Origin: an uncultured Flavobacteriaceae bacterium
GTDB taxonomy: Bacteria > Bacteroidota > Bacteroidia > Flavobacteriales > Flavobacteriaceae
DNA length: 64,000 nt
Assembly: GCA_905479475.1 (NCBI GenBank)
Contig: CAJQMT010000015.1
Span: 1-64,000 of the forward strand
Direction: 5' to 3'
Under the pieces are notes generated by a model that was not told the DNA's origin, did not search any database, and saw nothing but the letters and a program-made list of their open reading frames with translations. Position numbers and translations under genes: made by a program. Below are positions 47,280 through 57,969 of this stretch, in pieces (position 1 is the stretch's first letter; the number at the start of each line of letters is the position of its first letter).

Positions 47280-48416
47280 ATGAAGATAGGGATTGTTTGC
47301 TATCCTACTTTTGGAGGGAGTGGTGTCGTTGCGACAGAATTAGGAATGGCCTTGGCTAATAAAGGGCATGAAGTTCATTTTATTACCTACAACCAGCCTG
47401 TGCGATTAGACTTTATTTCTTCAGGCTTGCACTTCCATCAAGTTCAGATTGAAGAATATCCTTTATTTCATTACCAGCCTTATGAGTTGGCGTTGTCTTC
47501 AAAAATGGTAGACATTGTTTCTCGTTTCAATCTTGAAATTCTACACGTACATTATGCGATACCACATGCGTATGCCGCGTATATGGCAAAACAAATGCTA
47601 AAAGAAAAGGGTATTGATGTAAAGGTGGTCACAACACTTCATGGTACAGACATTACCTTGGTAGGAAGTCATCCGAGTTACAAGTCCGCAGTAGAATTTA
47701 GTATCAATAATTCTGATGCAGTAACTGCTGTTTCCAACAATCTTAAAAAACAAACGATGGAATCTTTTGGGATTCGAAAAGAGATTGAAGTTATTTACAA
47801 CTTTATTGAATTAGAGAAATACCCTGAGTTGCTGCATGAAGAGTGTCAGCGCATTTCGATTGCTGCACCTGAAGAACGAATTTTGACCCATATTAGTAAT
47901 TTTCGACCGGTAAAGCGTACGCAAGATGTGATTGAAATTTTTAGCGAAGTGCATAAGAAAATCCCATCGAAACTTTTGTTAGTAGGAGATGGACCCGACT
48001 TGTCAATAGCAAAAAAGAAAGCAAAAGATTTAGGGGTTTATGAAAAAGTGCTTTTTCTAGGAAACAGTGTAGAGTTGGAAAAAATATTGTGCTACACGGA
48101 TTTGTTTTTATTGCCTTCTGAAACGGAAAGCTTTGGGTTGGCAGCTTTGGAGGCCATGGCGGCGAAAAGTGCTGTTGTTTCAACCAATTCTGGGGGATTG
48201 CCTGAAGTGAATGTCCATGGAGTAACCGGTTTTTTGAGTGATGTTGGAGATGTGGAAGACATGTCAAAAAATGCTCTTTTTATTTTAAAGAATTCGGAAA
48301 GATTGCAACAATTCAAAGAAGCCGCTTATGAGCATGCTCGTAGATTCTCTCTTCAAGAAATCTTGCCTTACTACGAAAAGATTTACAAAGATTTAGACGC
48401 CATTCGGGACAAATAA
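47280..48416 (+). CDS. bshA: N-acetyl-alpha-D-glucosaminyl L-malate synthase
   Basis: MKIGIVCYPTFGGSGVVATELGMALANKGHEVHFITY; FHVHYAIPHAYAAYMAKQ-type motif; TLHGTDITLVG; GT4 ExxxxxE motif PSETESFGLAALEAMA. Confidence 0.93.
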   Translation: MKIGIVCYPTFGGSGVVATELGMALANKGHEVHFITYNQPVRLDFISSGLHFHQVQIEEYPLFHYQPYELALSSKMVDIVSRFNLEILHVHYAIPHAYAAYMAKQMLKEKGIDVKVVTTLHGTDITLVGSHPSYKSAVEFSINNSDAVTAVSNNLKKQTMESFGIRKEIEVIYNFIELEKYPELLHEECQRISIAAPEERILTHISNFRPVKRTQDVIEIFSEVHKKIPSKLLLVGDGPDLSIAKKKAKDLGVYEKVLFLGNSVELEKILCYTDLFLLPSETESFGLAALEAMAAKSAVVSTNSGGLPEVNVHGVTGFLSDVGDVEDMSKNALFILKNSERLQQFKEAAYEHARRFSLQEILPYYEKIYKDLDAIRDK

Positions 48417-48466
48417 TGTCAATATCCGACGCAAAATATTAGAAGCTCCGTTGCAGATAAAAAAGA

Positions 48467-50578
48467 TTATATTTCTTCTTTTTCTAAAATAGCCAGTCCA
48501 AAACGAATCACTTCGTAGGGAAGCTGCTCTTCAAAAAAACGATAGTATGCTTTCAAACTTTTGTTGTTGTTCATCTTCGTTTTCGCTTGTTTGATTTGCA
48601 TTACCTCTTTCTTAGTTACAAATTCGGATAACTCAATTTTTTCACCTTCTTGGTATAATTTTAGGAAATGGCCTTTGATAGTTGCCAAACTCAAACGTCT
48701 TTCCATGGCAATCGTTTCTGAGGAATAGCCTTGTTGGATGAGTTCTAAGGTCTTTTTTAAAGTGTTTCTTTTTGTTTTTTTCTGAGGACGCTTGTCTTTT
48801 TTTTCAAATCTTAAAATTTCTTTTATAAAAAGCGTTCCATATTCGTATAGTTTCTTTTGACCAACTCCTTCGATTGCAAGAAATGAAGTCTCGTCTAAAG
48901 GGGCCTCACTTGCCATTTGTGTCAAGCTATGGTCGTTAAAGATAAGGTAAGGAGGGATTCCTTTTTCTCTTGAAATTTTGAGACGTAGCAATCTCAGTAT
49001 TTCAAACAAATCATGGGGTGCTTTTTGAATCTTTTTCGGAATCGTTTTTTGTTGGGATAAAGGTTTTTTGATCATTTTTGAAAGACGAACTTTTTCGCCT
49101 TCAAAGAGTACTTTTTTTGAGAAATCGGTCAATTTCAAACGATTGTTTTCATGGAAAGCGATTTCACAATACCCTTGATTGAGAAGTTGTACGGTGTAGG
49201 CTTGTAAATCTCTCCATGAATGTTCTTTTGCGACACCATAGGTTTTTAAATGGTGGTATCCTTTGTCATAGATTGCAGCGTTCTGTGAGCCTCTTAAAAA
49301 ATCAACAACGGTACCGAGTGCCTCTTTTTCTTGTAATCTGTAAATTCCAGAAAGAATTTTTTGAGCCAAAATAGTTCCATCAAAAAAAGTAGGAGGATTT
49401 TTACAGACATCACAATTACCACAATCTTTTTCTACAAGTTCCCCAAAATAACTCAACAGTATCTTTCGACGACAGCTTAAGGCTTCTGTATATTGTTGGA
49501 TTCGTTCTAACTTGGAGAGTTGAACTTCTTTGTTTCCAGAATTTTCTGCAAATTTTTTCAATTGAATGACATCTCCATAGCTATAAAATAAAAGCGTCTC
49601 TGCTGGAAGTCCATCTCTTCCTGATCGTCCAATTTCTTGGTAATAACCCTCCATGTTTTTAGGGAGGTTGTAATGAATGACCCATCGGATATTTGATTTG
49701 TCTATCCCCATTCCAAAGGCGATGGTTGCACAAATAATTTGAGTACGGTCGGTTATAAAACCCTCTTGAATTTGTGAACGTTCCTCATGGGGAATACCAG
49801 CATGGTATGCACTTGCTGCAATTCCTTGTTTGGAAAGTCGGTTGGCAACTTGTTCCGTTGATTTTCGACTCAAGCAGTAAATGATTCCCGATGCATTCGG
49901 TTTTGATTCTATAAATTTTAGAATCTGAGAAATTCGGTCTTGGGCGGTTCTGACTTCTAACGAAAGATTGGGTCTGTCAAAAGATGCGATGTGTTTTTTT
50001 GGACTTCTCAAATTTAATTGTTTAGAGATGTCCTCTCTAGTAGCTTTGTCGGCTGTTGCTGTCAATGCAATCATCGGGCAACTAGGGAGCTCTTTTTTTA
50101 GGAAACCTAATTGTGTATAGGCAGGTCTGAAATCGTGTCCCCAAGAGGAAATGCAATGGGCTTCATCAATGGCAATCAAATCTATTTTGTTTTCCTTGAT
50201 AATGTCGCTTATCAAGGAAATACTTTCAGGAGCTAGGTATACTAATTTGATACTTTTTTGTTGAATTTTGTTCAAAATTGATTGAACTTCAATATCGGAC
50301 TGACTGCTGTTCAAATAAGCGGCAGAGATTCCATTGGCATTGAGACCATCTACTTGGTCTTTCATCAAAGCAATTAGGGGGGAAATCACCAAAGTCAATC
50401 CTTTCAATAATAATGCAGGAAGTTGGTAACAAATCGACTTTCCACCTCCGGTAGGCATAATTACCAAATTGTCATTCCCTTCCAATACAGAAGTAACGAT
50501 CTCCTCTTGTAAGGATCGAAAATTTTCGTAGCCAAAAAAATCTTTTAAGACGGTTTTTATTTTGGTTTTTGTATGCAT
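48467..50578 (-). CDS. recQ: ATP-dependent DNA helicase RecQ (second copy, with HRDC-like region)
   Basis: FRSLQEEIVTSVLEGNDNLVIMPTGGGKSICYQLPALL; DEAHCISSWGHDFRPAY; GRSGRDG; CGNCDVC; HRDC-like REKGIPPYLIFNDHSLTQMA. Likely ATG at 50578. Confidence 0.95.
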   Translation of the reverse strand: MHTKTKIKTVLKDFFGYENFRSLQEEIVTSVLEGNDNLVIMPTGGGKSICYQLPALLLKGLTLVISPLIALMKDQVDGLNANGISAAYLNSSQSDIEVQSILNKIQQKSIKLVYLAPESISLISDIIKENKIDLIAIDEAHCISSWGHDFRPAYTQLGFLKKELPSCPMIALTATADKATREDISKQLNLRSPKKHIASFDRPNLSLEVRTAQDRISQILKFIESKPNASGIIYCLSRKSTEQVANRLSKQGIAASAYHAGIPHEERSQIQEGFITDRTQIICATIAFGMGIDKSNIRWVIHYNLPKNMEGYYQEIGRSGRDGLPAETLLFYSYGDVIQLKKFAENSGNKEVQLSKLERIQQYTEALSCRRKILLSYFGELVEKDCGNCDVCKNPPTFFDGTILAQKILSGIYRLQEKEALGTVVDFLRGSQNAAIYDKGYHHLKTYGVAKEHSWRDLQAYTVQLLNQGYCEIAFHENNRLKLTDFSKKVLFEGEKVRLSKMIKKPLSQQKTIPKKIQKAPHDLFEILRLLRLKISREKGIPPYLIFNDHSLTQMASEAPLDETSFLAIEGVGQKKLYEYGTLFIKEILRFEKKDKRPQKKTKRNTLKKTLELIQQGYSSETIAMERRLSLATIKGHFLKLYQEGEKIELSEFVTKKEVMQIKQAKTKMNNNKSLKAYYRFFEEQLPYEVIRFGLAILEKEEI

Positions 50579-50775
50579 GTAATACGTGCAATTTTTTTCA
50601 AAGATATTCAAAAGTAGGCATTAAATTTAACTTCAAATATGTGGTAGCAGTTCTGAATCCAGTTGTCTAAAATTATTTCAAATTAGCATGTATTTGGGCA
50701 AAGCTAAAATGTAAATGGAAGATGTGTTTTGTTCCAAAATAGATTTTGTAAATTACAGCCATAAATACCCAAAAA

Positions 50776-51456
50776 ATGTCAGTCATACCCGAAGATGTGT
50801 TTACTTTTCTAAATCGTTTAAAAAATAACAATGATCGTGATTGGTTTGATGCTCATAAATCAGAATTCAAAATAATAGATGGAGTATTGAAAGAATTTTA
50901 TACATCTGTTTTAGAGGATTTGAATACCTCAGATACAGTTGATAAGATGAAAATTTATAGAATTTACAGAGATGTTCGTTTTTCAAAAGATAAAACGCCT
51001 TACAAAACACATCGAAGTGTGAGTTTCTCCAGGGTTTCCGCAAGTTTGAGAGGTGGTTATTATTTGAAAATTTCGCCAGGAGAAAGTAGGATGTTAGGCG
51101 GTTTTTTTCAACCCAATCCAGCGGATTTGAAAAGGATCCGAAAAGAATTTGAAACAGATGATCAAGAGATCAGAGAAATTATAAATGATTCGAGGTTCTT
51201 GAAAATGTTCAATTCGCTCGAAGGAGAAGAAGTGAAAACAGCCCCTAGGGGATTTGATATAGGACATCCAGCCATTGATCTGATTCGTAAAAAATCGTTT
51301 TTGGCAGTTCGAAGATTTACAGATGAACAAGTACTATCTGCAAATTTTAGACAGGAATTGAAAGAAAGTTATTTGGCATTGCGTCCTTTCTTTGATTATA
51401 TGAGTGATGTTTTGACAACTGATTTGAACGGGGTTTCTTTACTAAAAGACGCTTAG
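50776..51456 (+). CDS. DUF2461 family protein
   Basis: FLNRLKNNNDRDWFDAHKSEFK; IYRDVRFSKDKTPYKTHRSVSF; GGYYLKISPGESRMLGGFF. Confidence 0.88.
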   Translation: MSVIPEDVFTFLNRLKNNNDRDWFDAHKSEFKIIDGVLKEFYTSVLEDLNTSDTVDKMKIYRIYRDVRFSKDKTPYKTHRSVSFSRVSASLRGGYYLKISPGESRMLGGFFQPNPADLKRIRKEFETDDQEIREIINDSRFLKMFNSLEGEEVKTAPRGFDIGHPAIDLIRKKSFLAVRRFTDEQVLSANFRQELKESYLALRPFFDYMSDVLTTDLNGVSLLKDA

Positions 51457-51544
51457 TTTACATAATGAGATGTAAATGTGCAATGATTGCAACATTTTTT
51501 AAAGTACAATAGCAAATAAGGATAATACTTAAATAAAATACGAG

Positions 51545-52276
51545 ATGGATTCAGAAAAACAGTTGCATGGTCAAACCAACTCTTTTATAGAAAAGTTCCA
51601 AGACTATTTAGGAGAATTTGTCTACGGAGGTATTGATGGAAGCATTACTACCTTTGCCGTGGTTGCGGGGGCAGTAGGTGCTGGATTAGATTCTTCAGTA
51701 ATAATTATTTTAGGATTTGCCAATTTGTTTGCCGACGGTTTTGCAATGTCTATAGGAGCCTATTTGGCAGCCAAATCAGAAAAAGAAAATTACGATAAAC
51801 ATAAAAAGATAGAATATTGGGAGGTAGACAATCTTCCAGAAAAAGAAAAAGAAGAAATTCGTGATATTTACAAAGAAAAAGGATTTACAGGTGATTTGTT
51901 AGAGCAAGTGGTAGAGGTGATTACCTCAGATAAAGACCGATGGGTGGCTGTAATGATGAAGGAAGAATTGGAAATGATTGAAGAAAAGAAATCGCCTTTT
52001 AAAATTGGGGGAATTACATTTGTGTCTTTTGTAGTTCTTGGATTTATTCCTTTGATTGTTTATGTGGTTGATTTCTTTAGCGAGTTAACAATTGATTTGA
52101 TGCTGGCTTCCTCTACGTTGACGATTCTTTCATTTGCCTTGATAGGGTATTTAAAAGGGGTTGTGAATCATACAAATAAATTTTACAGTATAGTATCAAC
52201 AGTTATGATGGGTGTTTCCGCAGCGTTGGTGGCTTTTTATGTGGGAGATTTTTTAGAAAGAATGATAAGTTCTTAA
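51545..52276 (+). CDS. VIT1/CCC1 family metal transporter
   Basis: [57 protein letters not shown]-terminal TM helices. Confidence 0.93.
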   Translation: MDSEKQLHGQTNSFIEKFQDYLGEFVYGGIDGSITTFAVVAGAVGAGLDSSVIIILGFANLFADGFAMSIGAYLAAKSEKENYDKHKKIEYWEVDNLPEKEKEEIRDIYKEKGFTGDLLEQVVEVITSDKDRWVAVMMKEELEMIEEKKSPFKIGGITFVSFVVLGFIPLIVYVVDFFSELTIDLMLASSTLTILSFALIGYLKGVVNHTNKFYSIVSTVMMGVSAALVAFYVGDFLERMISS

Positions 52277-52284
52277 TTCTTGAG

Positions 52285-52731
52285 CTAAGATTTTTTTATT
52301 TTATTAAGCAATTCATTGAGGATCAACGCTTCTTTCCTGTCTAAGTTTTTGTTGATACTCAAGGTGTGTTCCTGTATGTGCAAATCAATTTTTTCGAGCA
52401 ATTGAATCCCATTCTTAGAGATAGAGATTTCAACTTTTCTTTTGTTCGTTGTGCTTTTTCTTCTATCCACACAGTCTTTTTCAATCAGCTTATCCACCAA
52501 GCGAGAGGTGTTGCTCATTTTGTAAATCATTCGATTGTGTAGCTCTGATAAGCTGATAACATCGCCATTTTGATTTCGCAAAACGCGGAGTACATTGTAT
52601 TGCTGAGTAGACAAATCATATTGTTTGAAAAAAGTATCGTTTTTTTTACCAACCCAGTACCCTATAAAAACGAGATTAGACAACGTTTTAAGCGCGATGT
52701 CTAGTGAAATTGTGGAATGTTCATTTTTCAA
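52285..52731 (-). CDS. MarR family transcriptional regulator (paralogue A)
   Basis: FFKQYDLSTQQYNVLRVLRNQNGDVISLSELHNRMIYKMSNTSRLVDKLIEKDCVDRR. Confidence 0.92.
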   Translation of the reverse strand: MKNEHSTISLDIALKTLSNLVFIGYWVGKKNDTFFKQYDLSTQQYNVLRVLRNQNGDVISLSELHNRMIYKMSNTSRLVDKLIEKDCVDRRKSTTNKRKVEISISKNGIQLLEKIDLHIQEHTLSINKNLDRKEALILNELLNKIKKS

Positions 52732-53112
52732 AACTTATATATTTACGGATTGTACTGAATGAAAATAGGGGAGGGATAAGAAACTATCGTAACAGTGTAG
52801 ACGAAGTTTAAAGATTTTAGAATGTTTTGGACTCTTCTCAAAATAGGTGTAAAAAAGTGTTTTATAAAAAAGGCATGAGATTTTCTTTTCTTTCGATAGA
52901 TTTCAATCTCCTCCTTGAGATTTATGTTCATGTTTACTATAAAAAAATATATACAACATTTGAATATAAACTAAGCCTTAAAATTACTATAGTTTTTTTA
53001 TATCTCAACTCAAATTTCATTGTGTATACAATTATACTCTGTATTTTATACGTGTCATAATTACATATAAATTACTCATTGTGAATGTTTTAATAAATTA
53101 AAATTTAAGTTC

Positions 53113-53144
53113 TTGATTTTGTTAGTCTATTTTATATATATTTG
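53113..53144 (+). promoter_or_regulatory. Promoter of MarR paralogue B: TTG-N21-TATATTTG
   Basis: TTG 53113-53115; TATATTTG 53137-53144; 27 nt before the ATG. Confidence 0.6.
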
Positions 53145-53171
53145 TAGTATAAACAAAATTAGTATATACAA

Positions 53172-53630
53172 ATGTCAATTGAGCAGGAAATAAAATCTAC
53201 AGTAAAACTATCTCTAAATCAAAAGATAGTGATCAATTTGTTGATGACAGGAAGTTGGATAAATGAGCGATCCGCTGAGTTTTTCAAACAATATGATTTG
53301 TCTACTCAGCAATACAATGTACTGCGCATTCTGAGAGGGCAAAAAGGAGAGAGTGCAAATTTGTCTGACGTGCAAGAGCGAATGATTTCTCCGATGAGTA
53401 ATACAACAAGGCTGATAGAAAAATTAAGATTGAAAGGATTGTTGACTCGAGTGTTGTGTAAAAACAATAGGAGAAAGATTGAAATAAACATTACGAAAAG
53501 AGGTTTGGATCTACTCACAAAAATCGATTCCGAGATTGATGCACATCAAAATAACATCACGAAAAATTTAACAATGAAAGAACTAGAATTGTTGAACGAC
53601 TTATTAAATAAACTAAGAATTAATAAATAA
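53172..53630 (+). CDS. MarR family transcriptional regulator (paralogue B)
   Basis: FFKQYDLSTQQYNVLRILRGQKGESANLSDVQERMISPMSNTTRLIEKLRLKGLLTR. Confidence 0.92.
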   Translation: MSIEQEIKSTVKLSLNQKIVINLLMTGSWINERSAEFFKQYDLSTQQYNVLRILRGQKGESANLSDVQERMISPMSNTTRLIEKLRLKGLLTRVLCKNNRRKIEINITKRGLDLLTKIDSEIDAHQNNITKNLTMKELELLNDLLNKLRINK

Positions 53631-53641
53631 AAACAAGCATT

Positions 53642-54214
53642 ATGAAACAAACAATGAAATTCGGAATTTTGGCAGTACTTACATTTGCAATTTTCTCATT
53701 TGCAATGGTAACAAGTGAGAACAAACAAATTGATATTTCCGTGAGTACTATTGAATGGATTGGAAAAAAAATTACCGGTCAGCATACTGGAACTATCGAT
53801 TTTGAAAGTGGGTATTTGACTTTTGAAGCGGAGGAATTGGTAGGAGGTTCTTTTGTCGTAAATATGAATTCTATAAATGTGACCGATCTTGATGGGAAAG
53901 GCAAATTAAATTTGGAAGGACATTTGAAATCGAAAGACTTTTTTGGTGTAGCAGAAAATCCAACCTCGCAATTGGTTTTCACCGAAGTGAAAGGAAGTGC
54001 AGGTAAATATCAAATAACAGCAGATTTGACAATCAAACAAATCATAGCACCTGTTCAATTTGAATTGAATTTGACTCAGAATACTGGAAGTGCTTTACTT
54101 GTAATAGATCGTACTAAATACGATATCAAATATGGATCCGCTAGTTTCTTTGACAATTTAAAGAACAAAGCTATTGACAACGAATTTGAGTTGGCTGTTT
54201 CTTTAAAGTTCTAA
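53642..54214 (+). CDS. YceI family protein with signal peptide
   Basis: MKQTMKFGILAVLTFAIFSFAMV; IEWIGKKITGQHTGTIDFESGYL; LNLEGHLKSKDFFGVAENPTSQLVFTEV. Confidence 0.93.
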   Translation: MKQTMKFGILAVLTFAIFSFAMVTSENKQIDISVSTIEWIGKKITGQHTGTIDFESGYLTFEAEELVGGSFVVNMNSINVTDLDGKGKLNLEGHLKSKDFFGVAENPTSQLVFTEVKGSAGKYQITADLTIKQIIAPVQFELNLTQNTGSALLVIDRTKYDIKYGSASFFDNLKNKAIDNEFELAVSLKF

Positions 54215-54236
54215 AGAAACACAATTTTAAATCATT

Positions 54237-54267
54237 TAAAAAACCTTGTAGTCACAAGGTTTTTTTG
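54237..54267 (+). terminator. Intrinsic terminator after yceI
   Basis: AAAAACCTTGT-AGTC-ACAAGGTTTTTTT. Confidence 0.85.
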
Positions 54268-54273
54268 TGCGTT

Positions 54274-54555
54274 TTAATTTTTTAAAAATTTACGATCTAC
54301 GTAAAAAGTACCAAATGGTATCACCGAAGCGGCTATAATGATTGTAAGGTCTGAAAAAGACCATTTTTGTTGCTTTGTGAGGAAAAGAGCAAATAAAATA
54401 TAACCTATAAAAAGAACGCCATGAAGCATTCCTACGATTTCAACAAGTATTGGTTCGTTGAAAAGGTATTTCATTGGCATGGCGACTGCCAACAAAAGCA
54501 ATAACGAAACTCCTTCGAAAATACTGACATAACGGAACAAAACTAGAAACTTCAT
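54274..54555 (-). CDS. DUF3817 family small membrane protein
   Basis: MKFLVLFRYVSIFEGVSLLLLLAVAMPMKYLFNEPILVEIVGMLHGVLFIGYILFALF; ATG at 54555. Confidence 0.88.
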   Translation of the reverse strand: MKFLVLFRYVSIFEGVSLLLLLAVAMPMKYLFNEPILVEIVGMLHGVLFIGYILFALFLTKQQKWSFSDLTIIIAASVIPFGTFYVDRKFLKN

Positions 54556-54709
54556 AAGGATTAATTTAAGCAACAAAGATAAGCGAAGTATTGCACATTT
54601 TTTACAATAAACAGCGCCTAATATATGCGAATTTAGCAAAGGGAAACTGTTATTTATGCTGTGGAATGCTTATATTTGCCGCCTACATTAAGAATTTTAC
54701 TACTTACAG

Positions 54710-57136
54710 ATGAAGATATCATACAATTGGTTGAAACAATTTTTAAAAATTGATTGGGAAGCAGAAAAAACGGGTGAATTGTTGACAGATCTCGGGCTAG
54801 AGGTGGAAGGTATTGTGCAGAAAGAATCTGTAAAAGGAAGCCTTTCAGGAGTTGTCGTAGGAGAGGTTTTAACCTGTGAAAAACATCCTAATGCAGATAA
54901 GTTGAGTCTTACAACTGTGAACATCGGTGAAGAAGAGCCACTTCAAATTGTTTGCGGAGCAACCAATATTAGACAAGGACAAAAGGTAGCAGTTGCAACA
55001 GTAGGGACCATATTATACGACGCGAACGAAGAGCCCTTCAAAATTAAAAAAGGTAAAATTAGAGGCGAGCTTAGTTTTGGTATGATTTGCGCCGAGGATG
55101 AATTAGGCTTAGGCAAAGGACATGATGGAATTATGATTTTGGATGATTCTTTGAAACCGGGTACGCCGGCAGCAGTTGTTTTTGATATAAGTATAGATCA
55201 GGTTTTTGAAATTGGATTGACTCCAAACAGAGCTGATGCGATGAGCCATTTTGGAACTGCGCGTGATTTGAGGGCAGGACTTTTGCAACAAGGAGTGAAT
55301 TTAGAGTTTATCACGCCATCAGTTAGTAATTTTCATGTCGATGAACGGGTGTTGAAATTTGATGTGTCTGTAGAAGACAAGGATTTGACTCCTCGCTATT
55401 GTAGTGTTACTTTGTCAGGTGTCACTGTAGCAGCATCTCCAGATTGGATTCAAAGCAAGTTGAAAGCGATTGGATTGGTCCCAGTGAACAATATCGTTGA
55501 CATCACGAATTATGTATTGCATGAGTTAGGACAGCCATTGCATGCATTTGATGCGGATAAAATTAAAGGAAGAAAAATTCAAGTGAAAACCTTGGCTCAA
55601 GGCACAAATTTTACCACATTGGATGGAGTGGAACGTGAGTTGCATGCAGAAGATTTGATGATCTGTGACGGTGATTCAAACCCACTTTGTCTCGCGGGCG
55701 TTTTTGGAGGAGAAGATTCAGCAGTTTCTCAGTATACAACATCTATATTTTTAGAAAGTGCTTATTTCAACCCTGTGTCAGTTCGAAAGTCTGCAAAAAG
55801 ACATGCACTGAATACAGATGCTTCTTTTCGATTTGAAAGAGGTGTAGATCCTAATTTTACCAAATATGCTTTGAAAAGAGCCGCTTTGTTAATTTCGGAG
55901 ATTGCAGGAGGAAAAATTACTTCAGACATCATTGATATATATCCTGAAAAGATTGAAGATTTTGAATTGTTACTGTCTTATGGAAATGTGTTTCGATTGA
56001 TTGGTGAGGAATTGCCAAAGGAAACCATAAAGAATATTTTGGCTTCTCTTGAAATAAAAATTAACAGCGAGACTGAGGGTGGGCTAGGACTTACTGTTCC
56101 TTCTTATCGAGTAGATGTACAACGAGAAGCAGATCTTATTGAGGAAATATTAAGAGTGTATGGGTACAACAATATTCAATTTTCACACAAACTGAATACT
56201 TCCATTTCTTTCTCAGATTACAAAGGAGTAAAAGTTGAAAACATCGCAGCAACACAGTTGAACTCCTTAGGGTTTCATGAAATAATGTCAAATTCTTTGA
56301 CCAAATCAGCTTATGTTTCTTTGTCTGAAAATTTAGATGCATCGAATAATGTAGAGATGTTGAACCCTTTGAGTAGTGACTTAGGAGTCATGAGGCAGTC
56401 GTTATTGTTTAGTGGTCTCGAGTCTGTGGCTTACAATATCAATCGAAAGAACACTGCGTTGCAATTTTTTGAATTTGGAAAAACATACCATAAGTATGAA
56501 GAAAAATACGAAGAGTTCAAGCATCTAGCTCTGTTTGTTTCAGGTCAAAGAACAAAGGATTCATGGCTACGTGATGGAAAATCAACAGATTTCTTTTATG
56601 TTAAAGGGGTAGTGAGTTCACTATTGGAGCGTCTCGGAACGTCAAAATTAAAAACAGCTCCTACAAAGAGTGACGTTTTCTCAGAAGGTATCTCTTTAAG
56701 TTTGGGTAAAATGAAATTAGTGGACCTCGGAATTGTAAGTAATAGGATTCTGAAAAAATTTGGAATCAAACAAGAGGTGATTTACGTAGATTTTAATTGG
56801 GACATAATTTTACAGATTGCAAAAGACAAATCATTCAAAGTCAATTCACTTCCAAAATTTCCAGCTGTAAAAAGAGATTTGGCCTTGTTGTTGGATTGTC
56901 AAGTTTCTTTTCGTGAAATTTATAATTTGGCGTTTCAATCAGAAAGAAAATTATTGAAAGAAGTAGATTTATTTGATGTGTATCAAGGAGACAAACTTCC
57001 GGAAAATAAAAAATCGTATGCAGTTAGTTTTGTGATTCAAGATGAAGAAAAGACTTTAAACGACAAGCAGATTGAGAAAATCATGCAGAAGCTGCAAAAT
57101 GCTTTTGAAAAGAATTTAGGAGCTACACTAAGATAA
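54710..57136 (+). CDS. pheT: Phenylalanine--tRNA ligase beta subunit
   Basis: MKISYNWLKQFLKID; HPNADKLSLTTVNIG; VDITNYVLHELGQPLHAFDADKI; C-terminal FDX-ACB. TATATTTG at 54671-54678. Confidence 0.97.
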   Translation: MKISYNWLKQFLKIDWEAEKTGELLTDLGLEVEGIVQKESVKGSLSGVVVGEVLTCEKHPNADKLSLTTVNIGEEEPLQIVCGATNIRQGQKVAVATVGTILYDANEEPFKIKKGKIRGELSFGMICAEDELGLGKGHDGIMILDDSLKPGTPAAVVFDISIDQVFEIGLTPNRADAMSHFGTARDLRAGLLQQGVNLEFITPSVSNFHVDERVLKFDVSVEDKDLTPRYCSVTLSGVTVAASPDWIQSKLKAIGLVPVNNIVDITNYVLHELGQPLHAFDADKIKGRKIQVKTLAQGTNFTTLDGVERELHAEDLMICDGDSNPLCLAGVFGGEDSAVSQYTTSIFLESAYFNPVSVRKSAKRHALNTDASFRFERGVDPNFTKYALKRAALLISEIAGGKITSDIIDIYPEKIEDFELLLSYGNVFRLIGEELPKETIKNILASLEIKINSETEGGLGLTVPSYRVDVQREADLIEEILRVYGYNNIQFSHKLNTSISFSDYKGVKVENIAATQLNSLGFHEIMSNSLTKSAYVSLSENLDASNNVEMLNPLSSDLGVMRQSLLFSGLESVAYNINRKNTALQFFEFGKTYHKYEEKYEEFKHLALFVSGQRTKDSWLRDGKSTDFFYVKGVVSSLLERLGTSKLKTAPTKSDVFSEGISLSLGKMKLVDLGIVSNRILKKFGIKQEVIYVDFNWDIILQIAKDKSFKVNSLPKFPAVKRDLALLLDCQVSFREIYNLAFQSERKLLKEVDLFDVYQGDKLPENKKSYAVSFVIQDEEKTLNDKQIEKIMQKLQNAFEKNLGATLR

Positions 57137-57180
57137 ATCTAAGGGTTCAGAAAAGTTTAGACTGCTTTTTTGACAATTGT

Positions 57181-57969
57181 TTATTGATAATTAACAGAGC
57201 CTTTTTGCAAGGCTTTGTAATTTTCATGACAACTGAGAATTGCTTCCACTACTTGCAAGTCACTTGCTGTACGTATAAAGTAGTCTGAGTAATTGCAATC
57301 ATCGAGCAATTCATTCAATTGTTTTGTTGTCATCTGCAGATATTCTTGCATCACCTCTCGATTGAACTTCGAACCTAAAATATTTCTTAGATTCTCTTGT
57401 TCCTTCATTTTTTTTAATTTCCTCAAGGCCTTCGGTTTTTTGCCAAACATGTTGTACATAAAATCAATGGGTTGGAAAACCGCGGCTCCTATGCTCGTCA
57501 TGCTTTTGGGGTTTGCTTTGCCTACTTCATAGGTCTGCGGCATGCCATTGATGTGAATGCGGGCGAATTTATCTTTGGGAACTTGTTTGATATCTATTTC
57601 CAATACGCCAATCAATTGATGTGTTTTTACAGTCACTTCTTTGATCTCATTTCTCTTTTCATGCAATGTAATTGAAAGCTCGTTTCCCTTCAACAAATCG
57701 TTCGTGATTTTTAATTTTATGGATTGATAGCCTATGTAAGATATCATCAACGTATCATTTACTTTGGTAAGGATTTCAAATTTTCCATCAAAGTCTGTCG
57801 TAGCACCAATGACCGTATTGAGATTGACAATATGAGATCCCATCAAAGGTTTTTTAGAATTCCCTTCTATAATTTGGCCTTTTAGGAAAATAGGCGCGCT
57901 TTTTTTTTGCGCTTGTATAGAAAACAAAGCGAGCATAAAAAAAAGTGAAAAGTACGCTGTTTTTTGCAT
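57181..57969 (-). CDS. Secreted carboxypeptidase-regulatory-like domain protein
   Basis: Signal peptide; LKGQIIEGNSKKPLMGSHIVNLNTVIGATTDFDGKFEILTKVNDTLMISYIGYQSIKLKI. Confidence 0.85.
   Translation of the reverse strand: MQKTAYFSLFFMLALFSIQAQKKSAPIFLKGQIIEGNSKKPLMGSHIVNLNTVIGATTDFDGKFEILTKVNDTLMISYIGYQSIKLKITNDLLKGNELSITLHEKRNEIKEVTVKTHQLIGVLEIDIKQVPKDKFARIHINGMPQTYEVGKANPKSMTSIGAAVFQPIDFMYNMFGKKPKALRKLKKMKEQENLRNILGSKFNREVMQEYLQMTTKQLNELLDDCNYSDYFIRTASDLQVVEAILSCHENYKALQKGSVNYQ

Noticed and set aside
52743-53060. ORFs 52743..52931 (-) and 52827..53060 (+) between the MarR genes
   Set aside because: Extremely AT-rich, low-complexity translations in a likely regulatory region; no motif support.
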